This document shows positions 7,067-12,859 of a stretch of DNA of 12,859 nt, piece by piece (position 1 is the stretch's first letter; every line of letters starts with the position of its first letter). The notes under the pieces are model-generated. The model was given only the letters and a program-made list of their open reading frames with translations, was not told the origin of the DNA and ran no database searches. Made by a program: the position numbers and the translations under genes. Source of the DNA: JBBDNV01 sp040877415. GTDB taxonomy: Bacteria; Planctomycetota; Planctomycetia; Pirellulales; PALSA-1355. The stretch is from assembly GCA_040877415.1 (NCBI GenBank), contig JBBDNV010000169.1, forward strand, positions 1 to 12,859, given 5' to 3'.

Positions 7067-7357
7067 GGTTTTTGCGGTGCAACCCGCTGATCATCGCATT
7101 CACTGTGCACAACGTCGCGGCCCGAGAGATGGGGCGTGACCTGCGCGGGCATGCATAGCGCGCCAATTCGCCCGGTCGCAAGTGCGAAGACGCCCACCGG
7201 CGGCCTTGCACATCGAGGGTGAGTCGGCCCGTCAGTTCTACCCCGCCTGAGCGATCGCGCGAGTGAATTGCGTTGACCGTGTTTCCACCTTCCCCACGAC
7301 CGGCCCAAAACTTGCATAAAACCTGTTTTCATCCAAGGTCGTGTTTTTCCCTACATC

Positions 7358-7362
7358 GAGGA
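7358..7362 (+). promoter_or_regulatory. Ribosome binding site of the hydrolase gene
   Basis: GAGGA six bases before the ATG at 7369. It supports this start over an in-frame ATG at 7273, whose extra 32 residues are Pro/Arg-rich and unlike the family. Confidence 0.6.
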
Positions 7363-7368
7363 TTCGCC

Positions 7369-8043
7369 ATGGCTCACAAGATCACCGAGAGCCTGCTGCA
7401 AACTGAGGTGCAAATCCCGGCAGGTGAGCACCGATTGAAAGGCACGTTGAGCCGCCCGGCCGGCTCGGAAATCGTCGTCGTGTTTGCCCACGGCAGCGGC
7501 AGCGGACGGTTCAGCTCGCGAAACCAGTTTGTGGCGGAGTCGTTGCAAGCATCTGGCATCGGAACGCTCTTGATCGACTTGTTAGAAGAGGACGAAGAGG
7601 GTGACCGCGACAAGATCTTCGACATCGAATTGCTCGCTGGACGACTGCAATGTGCCGCCGATTGGCTGCGGAATCAGAAAGAGACGAAGGATCGCCGTTT
7701 GGGCTACTTCGGCGCAAGTACTGGTGCGGCTGCGGCATTGGTTGCTGCGGCGCGACGCCCAGAAGGTGTCGACGCAATCGTTTCGCGCGGCGGGCGCCCG
7801 GACATGGCGGCAGATGATCTGCCCAATGTCAAGGCACCGACATTGCTGATCGTCGGAGGCAACGACGATGTTGTGATTACGCTGAACGAGGAAGCCCTGG
7901 CTTTACTGCGTTGTCCAAAGCAAATGATCGTCATCCCGGGGGCGACTCATTTATTTCCGGAACCGGGAGCCCTGGAAGAAGTGGCACGACTCGCATCCGA
8001 ATGGTTCACACATCCGGGACGCGGCATTCGCTCTGTGCAATGA
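7369..8043 (+). CDS. Dienelactone-hydrolase-type alpha/beta hydrolase
   Basis: A 224-residue cytosolic protein of the alpha/beta-hydrolase fold. Features in order: beta-strand VVVFAHGSGSG with the oxyanion loop HGSGSG (41-46), nucleophile elbow GASTG with Ser117, acid in IVGGNDDVV (Asp166 or Asp167), and His194 in PGATHLF. All triad candidates are present. Close relatives are annotated as dienelactone hydrolase family or predicted esterase; in actinobacteria the same domain occurs fused to a phosphoribosyltransferase. The nucleophile is Ser, not the Cys of true dienelactone hydrolases, so the substrate is unknown. The stop codon overlaps the next ATG (ATGA), so the pair is probably translationally coupled. 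It lies divergent to the stress cluster and may share its control region. Confidence 0.85.
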   Translation: MAHKITESLLQTEVQIPAGEHRLKGTLSRPAGSEIVVVFAHGSGSGRFSSRNQFVAESLQASGIGTLLIDLLEEDEEGDRDKIFDIELLAGRLQCAADWLRNQKETKDRRLGYFGASTGAAAALVAAARRPEGVDAIVSRGGRPDMAADDLPNVKAPTLLIVGGNDDVVITLNEEALALLRCPKQMIVIPGATHLFPEPGALEEVARLASEWFTHPGRGIRSVQ

Positions 8044-8480
8044 CGTGGACAGTTCACCCAATAGCGTGCGTAGCGTGGCTCTGCACTGCTGCGCTTGGCG
8101 CGGACGTTCAGGCCAATGAGATAATCCAGGGAAGAGTTCTGTTGGCCGGTAACGCTCAGTTGAGCATTCAAACCGTCGACGGCAGACCGCGGGTCTTTTC
8201 GGTTCGGGCGGGAGCCATCGTTACTTTGAACGGCATGCGGACGAGACTCGAAGACCTGAGACCTGGAAATCCCGTCACCGTCACCACGACCGTGGGCAAT
8301 GTCGCGGTCCGCATCGATGCTAAAACCGCCCGCGGATCTCCTCTCCGGCGGCGTCCTGTTCACCTGATCAACTGCTCATCTTCGCGTGAGCGTGTCCATG
8401 ACCTTCATGTTCGAGAAACTGGAGGCCATGATTCCAGCGTGGGGAGCCCCGAGGTCAGGGTCGTCGAGCAAGAAAAATGA
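8040..8480 (+). CDS. Small exported beta-rich protein (DUF5666/OB-like)
   Basis: A 146-residue protein. An N-terminal hydrophobic stretch (PIACVAWLCTAALGADVQA) looks like a signal peptide cleaved near residue 25. Residues about 28-97 alternate short strands: IIQGRVLLAGNAQLSIQTVD, FSVRAGAIVTLNG, LEDLRPGNPVTVTT. The pattern 'G-x-V...T/V-x-L-N-G...L-x-x-L-x-x-G-x-x-V-x-V' is that of small OB- or DUF5666-like domains. Residues after about 98 are polar and low in structure. The start is set by the ATGA overlap with the hydrolase stop, so translation is probably coupled. Why a cytosolic hydrolase and an exported protein are coupled is not evident. Function unknown. Confidence 0.65.
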   Translation: MTWTVHPIACVAWLCTAALGADVQANEIIQGRVLLAGNAQLSIQTVDGRPRVFSVRAGAIVTLNGMRTRLEDLRPGNPVTVTTTVGNVAVRIDAKTARGSPLRRRPVHLINCSSSRERVHDLHVRETGGHDSSVGSPEVRVVEQEK

Positions 8481-8596
8481 GAAAAAATCCCCAGCGCGCT
8501 AGACACGGGGAGGGGCGCAGCTTGTTAGAATTGGTGGCGTTCCGAGCTTAGATCGGTTCCAGGCTCAGTCCAAAGCACTTAATGGGGGTAATGCTC

Positions 8597-9343
8597 ATGA
8601 CCGCTAGCAGATCGATTCCGCGTTGTTGCGTCTTGCTGGCCGTCGTCGGGCTGGCTTTTTTTGTTTCGCCGGCGGCCGCAGTCGACATTCTTCTGACGAG
8701 CACCGGCGAGCTGGATTTCCGCGACGACCCCATTCCCGCCGATTTCTTCGCGCCGGGGTCTTTGCCCTTCGACGGGGTGATTTCGCTGGTCGGCGTGCCG
8801 ATCAATCCGTTGCTCCTTGGGCCAACCGACACGATCATCGAGCGTGGACCAGTTTTAGGGGGCGTGGAAACCGTGCCCATCGAGCTCGTCCAGTTGAATT
8901 TGCGGAGCATCGAGCCGATCCAGGTCAACTTTGGGACCTCGCCTCCGTCGTTTTTCGACGTGTTCGTCTCGTTAGACGCGCCGACTCCCACCGGCGCCAT
9001 GCAGCTTCAGCAGACCTCGCCCAGCGGCGGCGTGATGGTCGACAGTCATTTTAACTCCGGTAATGTGCACGTTGATTGGATCGTGATTGGCCCGGGATCG
9101 TCGCCGTTCATGGTAATCCCGGATGCAATGGACCTGTTGAACGGGCCTGTGCCGTTCGACTATGTACCACCGTCCGGCTATCCCGGTGCTTCCGGCTTCT
9201 ATCCGGGACCGCAGGACTATCATGGCGAAACGGGGCCGTTGAGTTTTCGGTTGATTCCGACGCCTGAACCGTCGAGCTTCGTGCTGGCTAGTTGCGGCCT
9301 GGCGGTGCTCGTGTTGATCGGTCGCCGAATGCGACGCGGTTGA
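8597..9343 (+). CDS. PEP-CTERM sorting-domain secreted protein
   Basis: A 248-residue exported protein. The signal peptide reads RSIPRCCVLLAVVGLAFFVS with a likely AAA cleavage site near residue 28. The middle is rich in Gly, Pro and beta-strands with no recognised catalytic motif. The C-terminus is a textbook PEP-CTERM tail: TPEPSS, a hydrophobic helix (FVLASCGLAVLVLIG) and a basic end RRMRRG. Such proteins are processed by an exosortase and end up at the surface or in extracellular polymer; the exosortase is not in this window. In-frame ATGs at 8582, 8591 and 8597 are possible; 8597 is chosen because the G-run at 8584-8588 is then eight bases upstream. It follows the previous gene by about 115 bases and is probably a separate unit. 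Confidence 0.88.
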   Translation: MTASRSIPRCCVLLAVVGLAFFVSPAAAVDILLTSTGELDFRDDPIPADFFAPGSLPFDGVISLVGVPINPLLLGPTDTIIERGPVLGGVETVPIELVQLNLRSIEPIQVNFGTSPPSFFDVFVSLDAPTPTGAMQLQQTSPSGGVMVDSHFNSGNVHVDWIVIGPGSSPFMVIPDAMDLLNGPVPFDYVPPSGYPGASGFYPGPQDYHGETGPLSFRLIPTPEPSSFVLASCGLAVLVLIGRRMRRG

Positions 9344-9586
9344 ATATACGACACCCGCCGCGCGAGCCGAACGACCGATTCACGGGAACTGCGGCCCGCG
9401 GATGTCCGCACCGAACGAACAAAACTTAGACTTAAAAGAGAAGCTCATGAATTGGCAGCGTCGCTTCGCGCGAGTTGCCGCGATGCCGGCGAATCTCTCA
9501 TCGCCCACAATTACTCGGGCGATCGCGAGGAACAGAGAATTCTCGGGCTTCATAGTATTGGGATCACCTTATTGCGAGTACAGTTC

Positions 9587-10969
9587 ATGCAACGCCGCGA
9601 AACTAATTTGCCGGGTCGTCGCAAGATCCTAACGCTTCTGGCTGCCGCCGCGCTTTCCTGGTCAGCGGTATGCGGCCTCGCGTCGGCCGCGGACAAGAGC
9701 CCTTCGGACACCCCGGCTGCGCGGGGTCTCAGGTTGCTGCGAACCGTGCCCTATTCGCCGGCCGACTTCACCGCCGAACAGTTTGATCGGGCGTGGGAAG
9801 TCTGGCCGCCGGAATTGAAACGGAAGGCGGAGTCCGCCTCGCCCGGGGAGCGCCGCCGGATGGCCTTCTCTCGCTACGGGCTCATCGCCGACCCGGCGAA
9901 TCCCGACGGTCCCCCGCTGGGAGTCGTGGACGACGGTATGGGTGGCTGGTCGATGAATTGCCTGGCCTGCCATCAAGGCAAAGTGGCCGGCCGCGTTATC
10001 TGGGGAGTCGGCAATTCGCACTTCGCGTTTCAGACGTTGATCCAGGACGTGGCCAAGGTCCGGCGTCCCGCGGGCGGCTCGATGGGCTACCTTCAACTCG
10101 GCCTTTCGAACGGAACCACCAACGCCCAGGTGTTTAGCATCCTGTTGACCGCGCAGCGCGACAAGGACTTGAACCTGGTGAAGACGGCGAAGTTCCCGAA
10201 GTTCAAGAATCACGACCTCGACGCGCCGCCCTACTGGAACGTGAAGCGAAAGCGGAATCTGTATATCGACGGCTTTGTGCCCAAGACGCATCGCGTGATC
10301 ATGCAGTTCGCCTTGGTGCCGACGAACGACGCCGAATCGTTCAAACAGCGGGAAGCCGGATTCCGCGATATATTGGCGTGGATCGAATCGCTCGAGTCAC
10401 CGCGCTACCCTTGGCCGGTTGACGAAAAACTGGCCGAGCAGGGCAAAGCGGCATTCGAGCGCGTTTGCTCCGAGTGTCACGGCACCTATGGCCCTCGCGG
10501 CGAGTATCCCGAAAAGCGCGTGCCGCTGGAATTGGTCGGCACCGATGGCGTGCGCCTCGAGGGCATGCCGCCCGAGCACCGCCGATTTTATCGCGAAAGC
10601 TGGTTTGGCGAGTACGGCAAGCTCGACGTGGTCGAAGAACCCGACGGCTACGTCGCGCCGCCGCTCGACGGCGTTTGGGCCACCGCGCCGTATTTTCACA
10701 ATGGCTCCGTGCCCACCTTGTGGCACGTGCTGCATCCCGACCGGCGCCCGGCGGTGTGGCTGCGCACAGAGGACGGTTATGACCGGCAGCGCGCGGGACT
10801 GGAAATCACCGCGTTCGAAACCCTGCCCGCCGACGTCAAACAGCCGGAAGACCAGCGGCGCTTTTTCGACACGCGAATCCCGGGCAAGAGCGCCGTTGGG
10901 CACCTGTTTCCCGACGAGCTGAATGAAGAAGAAAAGCGGGCGACGCTCGAGTACTTGAAGACGCTTTGA
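9587..10969 (+). CDS. Exported di-haem c-type cytochrome, RoxA-like
   Basis: A 460-residue protein with a signal peptide (RRKILTLLAAAALSWSAVCG, cleavage near ASA-ADK at about 35). It has two haem c sites, CLACH (125-129) and CSECH (294-298), and a C-terminal APYFHNGSVPTLWHVL (367-382). The spacing of the two haems and the 'YFHNGSVPTL' block occur in the RoxA/RoxB family (haem-dependent rubber oxygenases and relatives) and in di-haem peroxidase-like cytochromes. It probably acts in the periplasm as an oxygenase, peroxidase or electron carrier; the substrate cannot be told. Met start at 9587 is chosen because the signal peptide begins there; the frame is open to 9452, but that part looks non-coding. 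It converges with the LpxH-like gene, with a gap of 23 bases. Confidence 0.82.
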   Translation: MQRRETNLPGRRKILTLLAAAALSWSAVCGLASAADKSPSDTPAARGLRLLRTVPYSPADFTAEQFDRAWEVWPPELKRKAESASPGERRRMAFSRYGLIADPANPDGPPLGVVDDGMGGWSMNCLACHQGKVAGRVIWGVGNSHFAFQTLIQDVAKVRRPAGGSMGYLQLGLSNGTTNAQVFSILLTAQRDKDLNLVKTAKFPKFKNHDLDAPPYWNVKRKRNLYIDGFVPKTHRVIMQFALVPTNDAESFKQREAGFRDILAWIESLESPRYPWPVDEKLAEQGKAAFERVCSECHGTYGPRGEYPEKRVPLELVGTDGVRLEGMPPEHRRFYRESWFGEYGKLDVVEEPDGYVAPPLDGVWATAPYFHNGSVPTLWHVLHPDRRPAVWLRTEDGYDRQRAGLEITAFETLPADVKQPEDQRRFFDTRIPGKSAVGHLFPDELNEEEKRATLEYLKTL

Positions 10970-10992
10970 GGATCGCGTCGGCACGCCGAGCG

Positions 10993-11823
10993 TCAAGAGG
11001 CTGCCCGGGCCGCCCGATATGCCTGCGAAACCGCGTTGGTTTCCACGTGCGCGGGTTCGGCGATCGCTTCGTGGTGTCGCACCAGCTCGATCCGCCCGTC
11101 GTCGTATTCCAAAAGCGCCGTGCAGCTTTCGACCCAATCGCCGCAGTTGTAGTAGGCGAGGTCCTCGAGCGACTTGATGGCCGGCGTGTGAATGTGCCCG
11201 CAAATCACGCCGTCGCACTGTCGCATTCGCGTGTGCAAGGCCATCATCTCTTCGAAGCTGTTAACGTAATTGACGGCGCGCTTGACGTTCTGCTTCATAA
11301 ACAGGCTGTAGGATTTGTATTTCAGGCCGAGCTTGCGGCGGAGCCAGTTTCCGGTGGTGTTCAGCGTCAACAGCAGGGAATAGGCCCGATCGCCCCACGC
11401 CGCCAGCCACGGCATGTTCATCGTGACGCTGTCGAATATGTCACCGTGAATCACCAGCAATCGGCGGCCGTCGGCGGCGCGGTGCACGAACTCGTCGGCG
11501 ATTTCAATGTGACCGGTCAGCGCCGTCTGGAACTCGTCCATGTAGTTGCGCAGAAACTCGTCATGATTGCCGGCTACGTAGCGGACCATCGTGCCGTGCT
11601 TCACCATCCCGAAAATGCGGCGCACCAGCAGCGTGTAGGTGTCGTTCCAACGAAAGCCGCGGTGCATTTTCCAGCCGTCGATGATGTCGCCGACCAGGTA
11701 CAGATGGTCGCACGTGTACTGCTTGAGAAAGGACAACAGCAGATCGGCCTTGCTGTGCCGGCACCCGAGGTGCACGTCGGAGACGAAAATACTCCGCACG
11801 CGCTTGCGCATCGAGTCATCCAT
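10993..11823 (-). CDS. LpxH-like metallophosphoesterase
   Basis: A 276-residue calcineurin-type phosphoesterase. All metal-binding motifs are in order: SDVHLG (15-20), GDIIDG (45-50), GNHDE (85-89), HGD (126-128) and GHIHTP (209-214). Between the last two lies an insert (WLAAWGDRAYSLLLTLNTTG, then a basic RRKLGLKYKS) like the lipid-binding cap of UDP-2,3-diacylglucosamine pyrophosphatases (LpxH and relatives). The likely role is cleavage of a nucleotide-lipid or similar pyrophosphate in envelope synthesis, at the membrane surface. The start at 11823 overlaps the stop of the glycosyltransferase by eight bases, so the two are translationally coupled. Longer in-frame starts would extend into the neighbour. 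Exact substrate unproven. Confidence 0.85.
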   Translation of the reverse strand: MDDSMRKRVRSIFVSDVHLGCRHSKADLLLSFLKQYTCDHLYLVGDIIDGWKMHRGFRWNDTYTLLVRRIFGMVKHGTMVRYVAGNHDEFLRNYMDEFQTALTGHIEIADEFVHRAADGRRLLVIHGDIFDSVTMNMPWLAAWGDRAYSLLLTLNTTGNWLRRKLGLKYKSYSLFMKQNVKRAVNYVNSFEEMMALHTRMRQCDGVICGHIHTPAIKSLEDLAYYNCGDWVESCTALLEYDDGRIELVRHHEAIAEPAHVETNAVSQAYRAARAAS

Positions 11824-12568
11824 TGCCAATCCCCAACAGTTCGAGGACTTGATCCACACCGTTGGCCGGCTGCCGCGCGGACACGCGCCGCCGCACGCAC
11901 CGCTCGATGCGTTCTCGCGAGAGCTGGGCGATGGGACAGTAGTCGCCGATCCCTTCCAGGCGGGCGTACCGGGCATTAATCTCCTGTTCGTGCTGGTTGG
12001 GTATCGGAACGACCAGCATCGGCTTGCCGAAGTAATGGGCCTCGCCGATCAGTTGCTGGCCGCCCGTGCAAACCACGGCCCTCGACGACGCCAGATCGGC
12101 GGCGAACTGTTCCTCGCACGTTGGCTTGAATTCGATGTTGGGGGCCCCGTTGGGTTCGCAGCCGTAGGCGATAAACCGCTCGTGGACCGTGCCGGCGACC
12201 CGGACCATCCGCCGCCCCAGCCCGCCCCGGCCGTACAAGAGCACGTGGCCTCCGTCGCGAGGCTCGAACCGCGCGATTCGCTCCCGCCGCAGGGCGCCCG
12301 TGCTCTGGTATTGTCGGCTGGCCGGACAGCGATGGAACACCGCCACGATGCACTGCCGCGGCCGCTTGATCCATCGCCGCACGAACTCGCCCGCCAGGCG
12401 GCTGTACGCCTGTAGGCTGTACGCCTGTAGATAGATCGGGAAATCACTTCCCAACGGATGACAGAATCGGTGCTGATTGTCCACGCTGACGCACGGCGCG
12501 CGCAGCGAGGCGGCCGCCAACGTCACGAGCGGCTCGAAGTCGGTGATAAACAAGTCGGGACAAAATCT
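11816..12568 (-). pseudogene. MJ1255/VC2487-type glycosyltransferase, 5'-truncated
   Basis: About 250 residues of a GT-B-type glycosyltransferase family usually 340-380 residues long. It begins RFCPDLFITDFEPLVTLAA, which in the family lies near residue 90-100, then ISVDNQH-like CVSVDNQHRF, the hinge EPRDGGHVLLYGRGG, and the donor-binding part VVCTGGQQLIGEAHYFGKPM followed by NQHEQEINA. The usual N-terminal Rossmann half (G-x-G-H motif) is missing. An in-frame TGA at 12569-12571 lies immediately upstream, and the sequence beyond is unlike the family. The only near start is a TTG at 12551-12553, within the homology. A 15-base duplication repeats LQAYS. It overlaps the LpxH-like gene by eight bases, suggesting a former envelope-synthesis operon. 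Acceptor binding is probably lost; a frameshift or join error is the alternative. Confidence 0.8.
12401..12430. repeat. Perfect 15-base tandem duplication in the glycosyltransferase
   Basis: GCTGTACGCCTGTAG occurs twice with no gap. It is in frame and duplicates five residues (LQAYS-LQAYS). Exact identity of both copies suggests a recent slippage event. Confidence 0.9.
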
Positions 12569-12859
12569 TCACAACGGAGATCCGTTGCCAAACGCGGACA
12601 ATTCGCCGTAGCGCCGCGCAGACAGAGTGGATCGTCCGCCGACCGTCGCGTCAACACAAAAGGTAACGGATGTGTCGCGCAGGCGGGAACCGCAGTTTGT
12701 GCGCTGCGCCGCGGCACGAACGATAAACTCATCGCCGGCTAACACAACCCGCACAATTCACCGTACCGACGCGCTGCCGATGTGCGGACAATCCGTCTGC
12801 TAGCCGGCCGTTGAAAAATGGGACTGGCTCCGAGCACGTCGCGGCGAGACCCGCGAAAA
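12569..12859. other. Gene-poor right end with short repeats
   Basis: About 290 bases with no convincing gene. The minus strand has an open frame (12569-12754) in phase with the glycosyltransferase, but it is Arg/Thr-rich and unlike its N-terminus. An inverted repeat (CAACGGA-GA-TCCGTTG, 12572-12587) sits directly at the glycosyltransferase break. Three loosely similar stretches of the form 'CGGACAAT(T)C-C-G-TAGC' lie near 12594, 12749 and 12783. The end of the stretch looks like a dispersed repeat arm. Confidence 0.5.
12808..12859. repeat. Possible left arm of a dispersed palindromic repeat
   Basis: CCGTTGAAAAATGGGACTGG and the following bases up to the window edge resemble an intergenic repeat recalled from planctomycete genomes, in which CCGTTGAAAAATGGGAC is later answered by its reverse complement. 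The second arm would lie beyond the window, so the call cannot be confirmed here. Confidence 0.35.

Larger units (their letters stand above)
6985..7368. other. Divergent intergenic region between DUF2934 and hydrolase genes
   Basis: 384 bases without a convincing gene; open frames here read as Arg/Pro-rich shadows. Promoters for both directions should lie here. It contains one perfect inverted repeat (7053-7066) and one GCGATCGC octamer (7251-7258). A TTGACC near 7271 resembles a -35 box, but no -10 box lies at the proper distance, so no promoter is called. Confidence 0.6.

Noticed and set aside
7268..7330. Sigma-70 promoter from TTGACC near 7271 and TTGCATAAAA near 7312
   Set aside because: The two elements are about 40 bases apart, not the 16-18 needed, and no better pair was found.
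8488..8511. TCCCC...GGGGA stem as a terminator after the hydrolase pair
   Set aside because: Five-base stem with a 14-base loop and no T-run after it on the plus strand.
9402..9632. Plus-strand open frame ahead of the cytochrome gene
   Set aside because: No protein-like pattern, and it overlaps the cytochrome signal peptide in another frame.
10960..10994. Nested inverted repeats between the convergent cytochrome and LpxH-like genes as a bidirectional terminator
   Set aside because: The arms are five to six bases long, overlap coding sequence and lack T-runs.
12569..12754. Minus-strand open frame in phase with the glycosyltransferase, and the plus-strand frame 12458-12742
   Set aside because: Neither resembles the missing glycosyltransferase N-terminus (no G-x-G-H motif) or any other family; composition looks like GC-rich non-coding DNA.

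Overview
The window most likely comes from a planctomycete (Planctomycetota, probably Pirellulales-like). This is inferred from GC-rich DNA, a DUF2934 protein, an HPF with a cold-shock tail, a PEP-CTERM secreted protein, a RoxA-like di-haem cytochrome and an MJ1255-type glycosyltransferase close together. No rRNA, tRNA, CRISPR array or transposase was seen.

Left part (1-6984, all minus strand, transcribed right to left): a stress and energy-limitation cluster. In transcription order it holds a DUF2934 protein, a GroEL gene that has lost its 5' half, a His-rich helical protein, a Cys-rich winged-helix protein, a large P-type cation ATPase with Na+/K+-ATPase (P2C) signatures, a coding frame with no start codon, a DUF2267 protein, a ribosome hibernation factor (HPF) fused to a cold-shock domain, a second doubtful frame, and the start of a small heat-shock (Hsp20-like) gene cut by the window edge. 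Chaperones, ribosome hibernation and ion pumping together suggest a dormancy or starvation programme. That is an inference from gene content; no shared operator was found.

Middle part (6985-9343): a 384-base divergent intergenic region, then plus-strand genes. A dienelactone-hydrolase-type alpha/beta hydrolase overlaps by four bases with a small exported beta-rich protein, so the two are probably translationally coupled. A PEP-CTERM surface or matrix protein follows.

Right part (9344-12859): after a 243-base gap with nothing recognisable, an exported di-haem c-type cytochrome of the RoxA type (plus) converges on a minus-strand pair: an LpxH-like metallophosphoesterase, preceded with an 8-base overlap by an MJ1255/VC2487-type glycosyltransferase. 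The glycosyltransferase has lost its N-terminal region. The last ~290 bases hold no convincing gene but contain short repeats and what looks like one arm of a dispersed palindromic repeat.

The most unusual thing is structural. Two recognisable minus-strand genes (groEL and the glycosyltransferase) keep intact 3' frames but lack their 5' ends, and one or two further start-less frames lie in the stress cluster. This points to recombination in the region or to assembly joins. No wholly new defence or mobile system could be supported.
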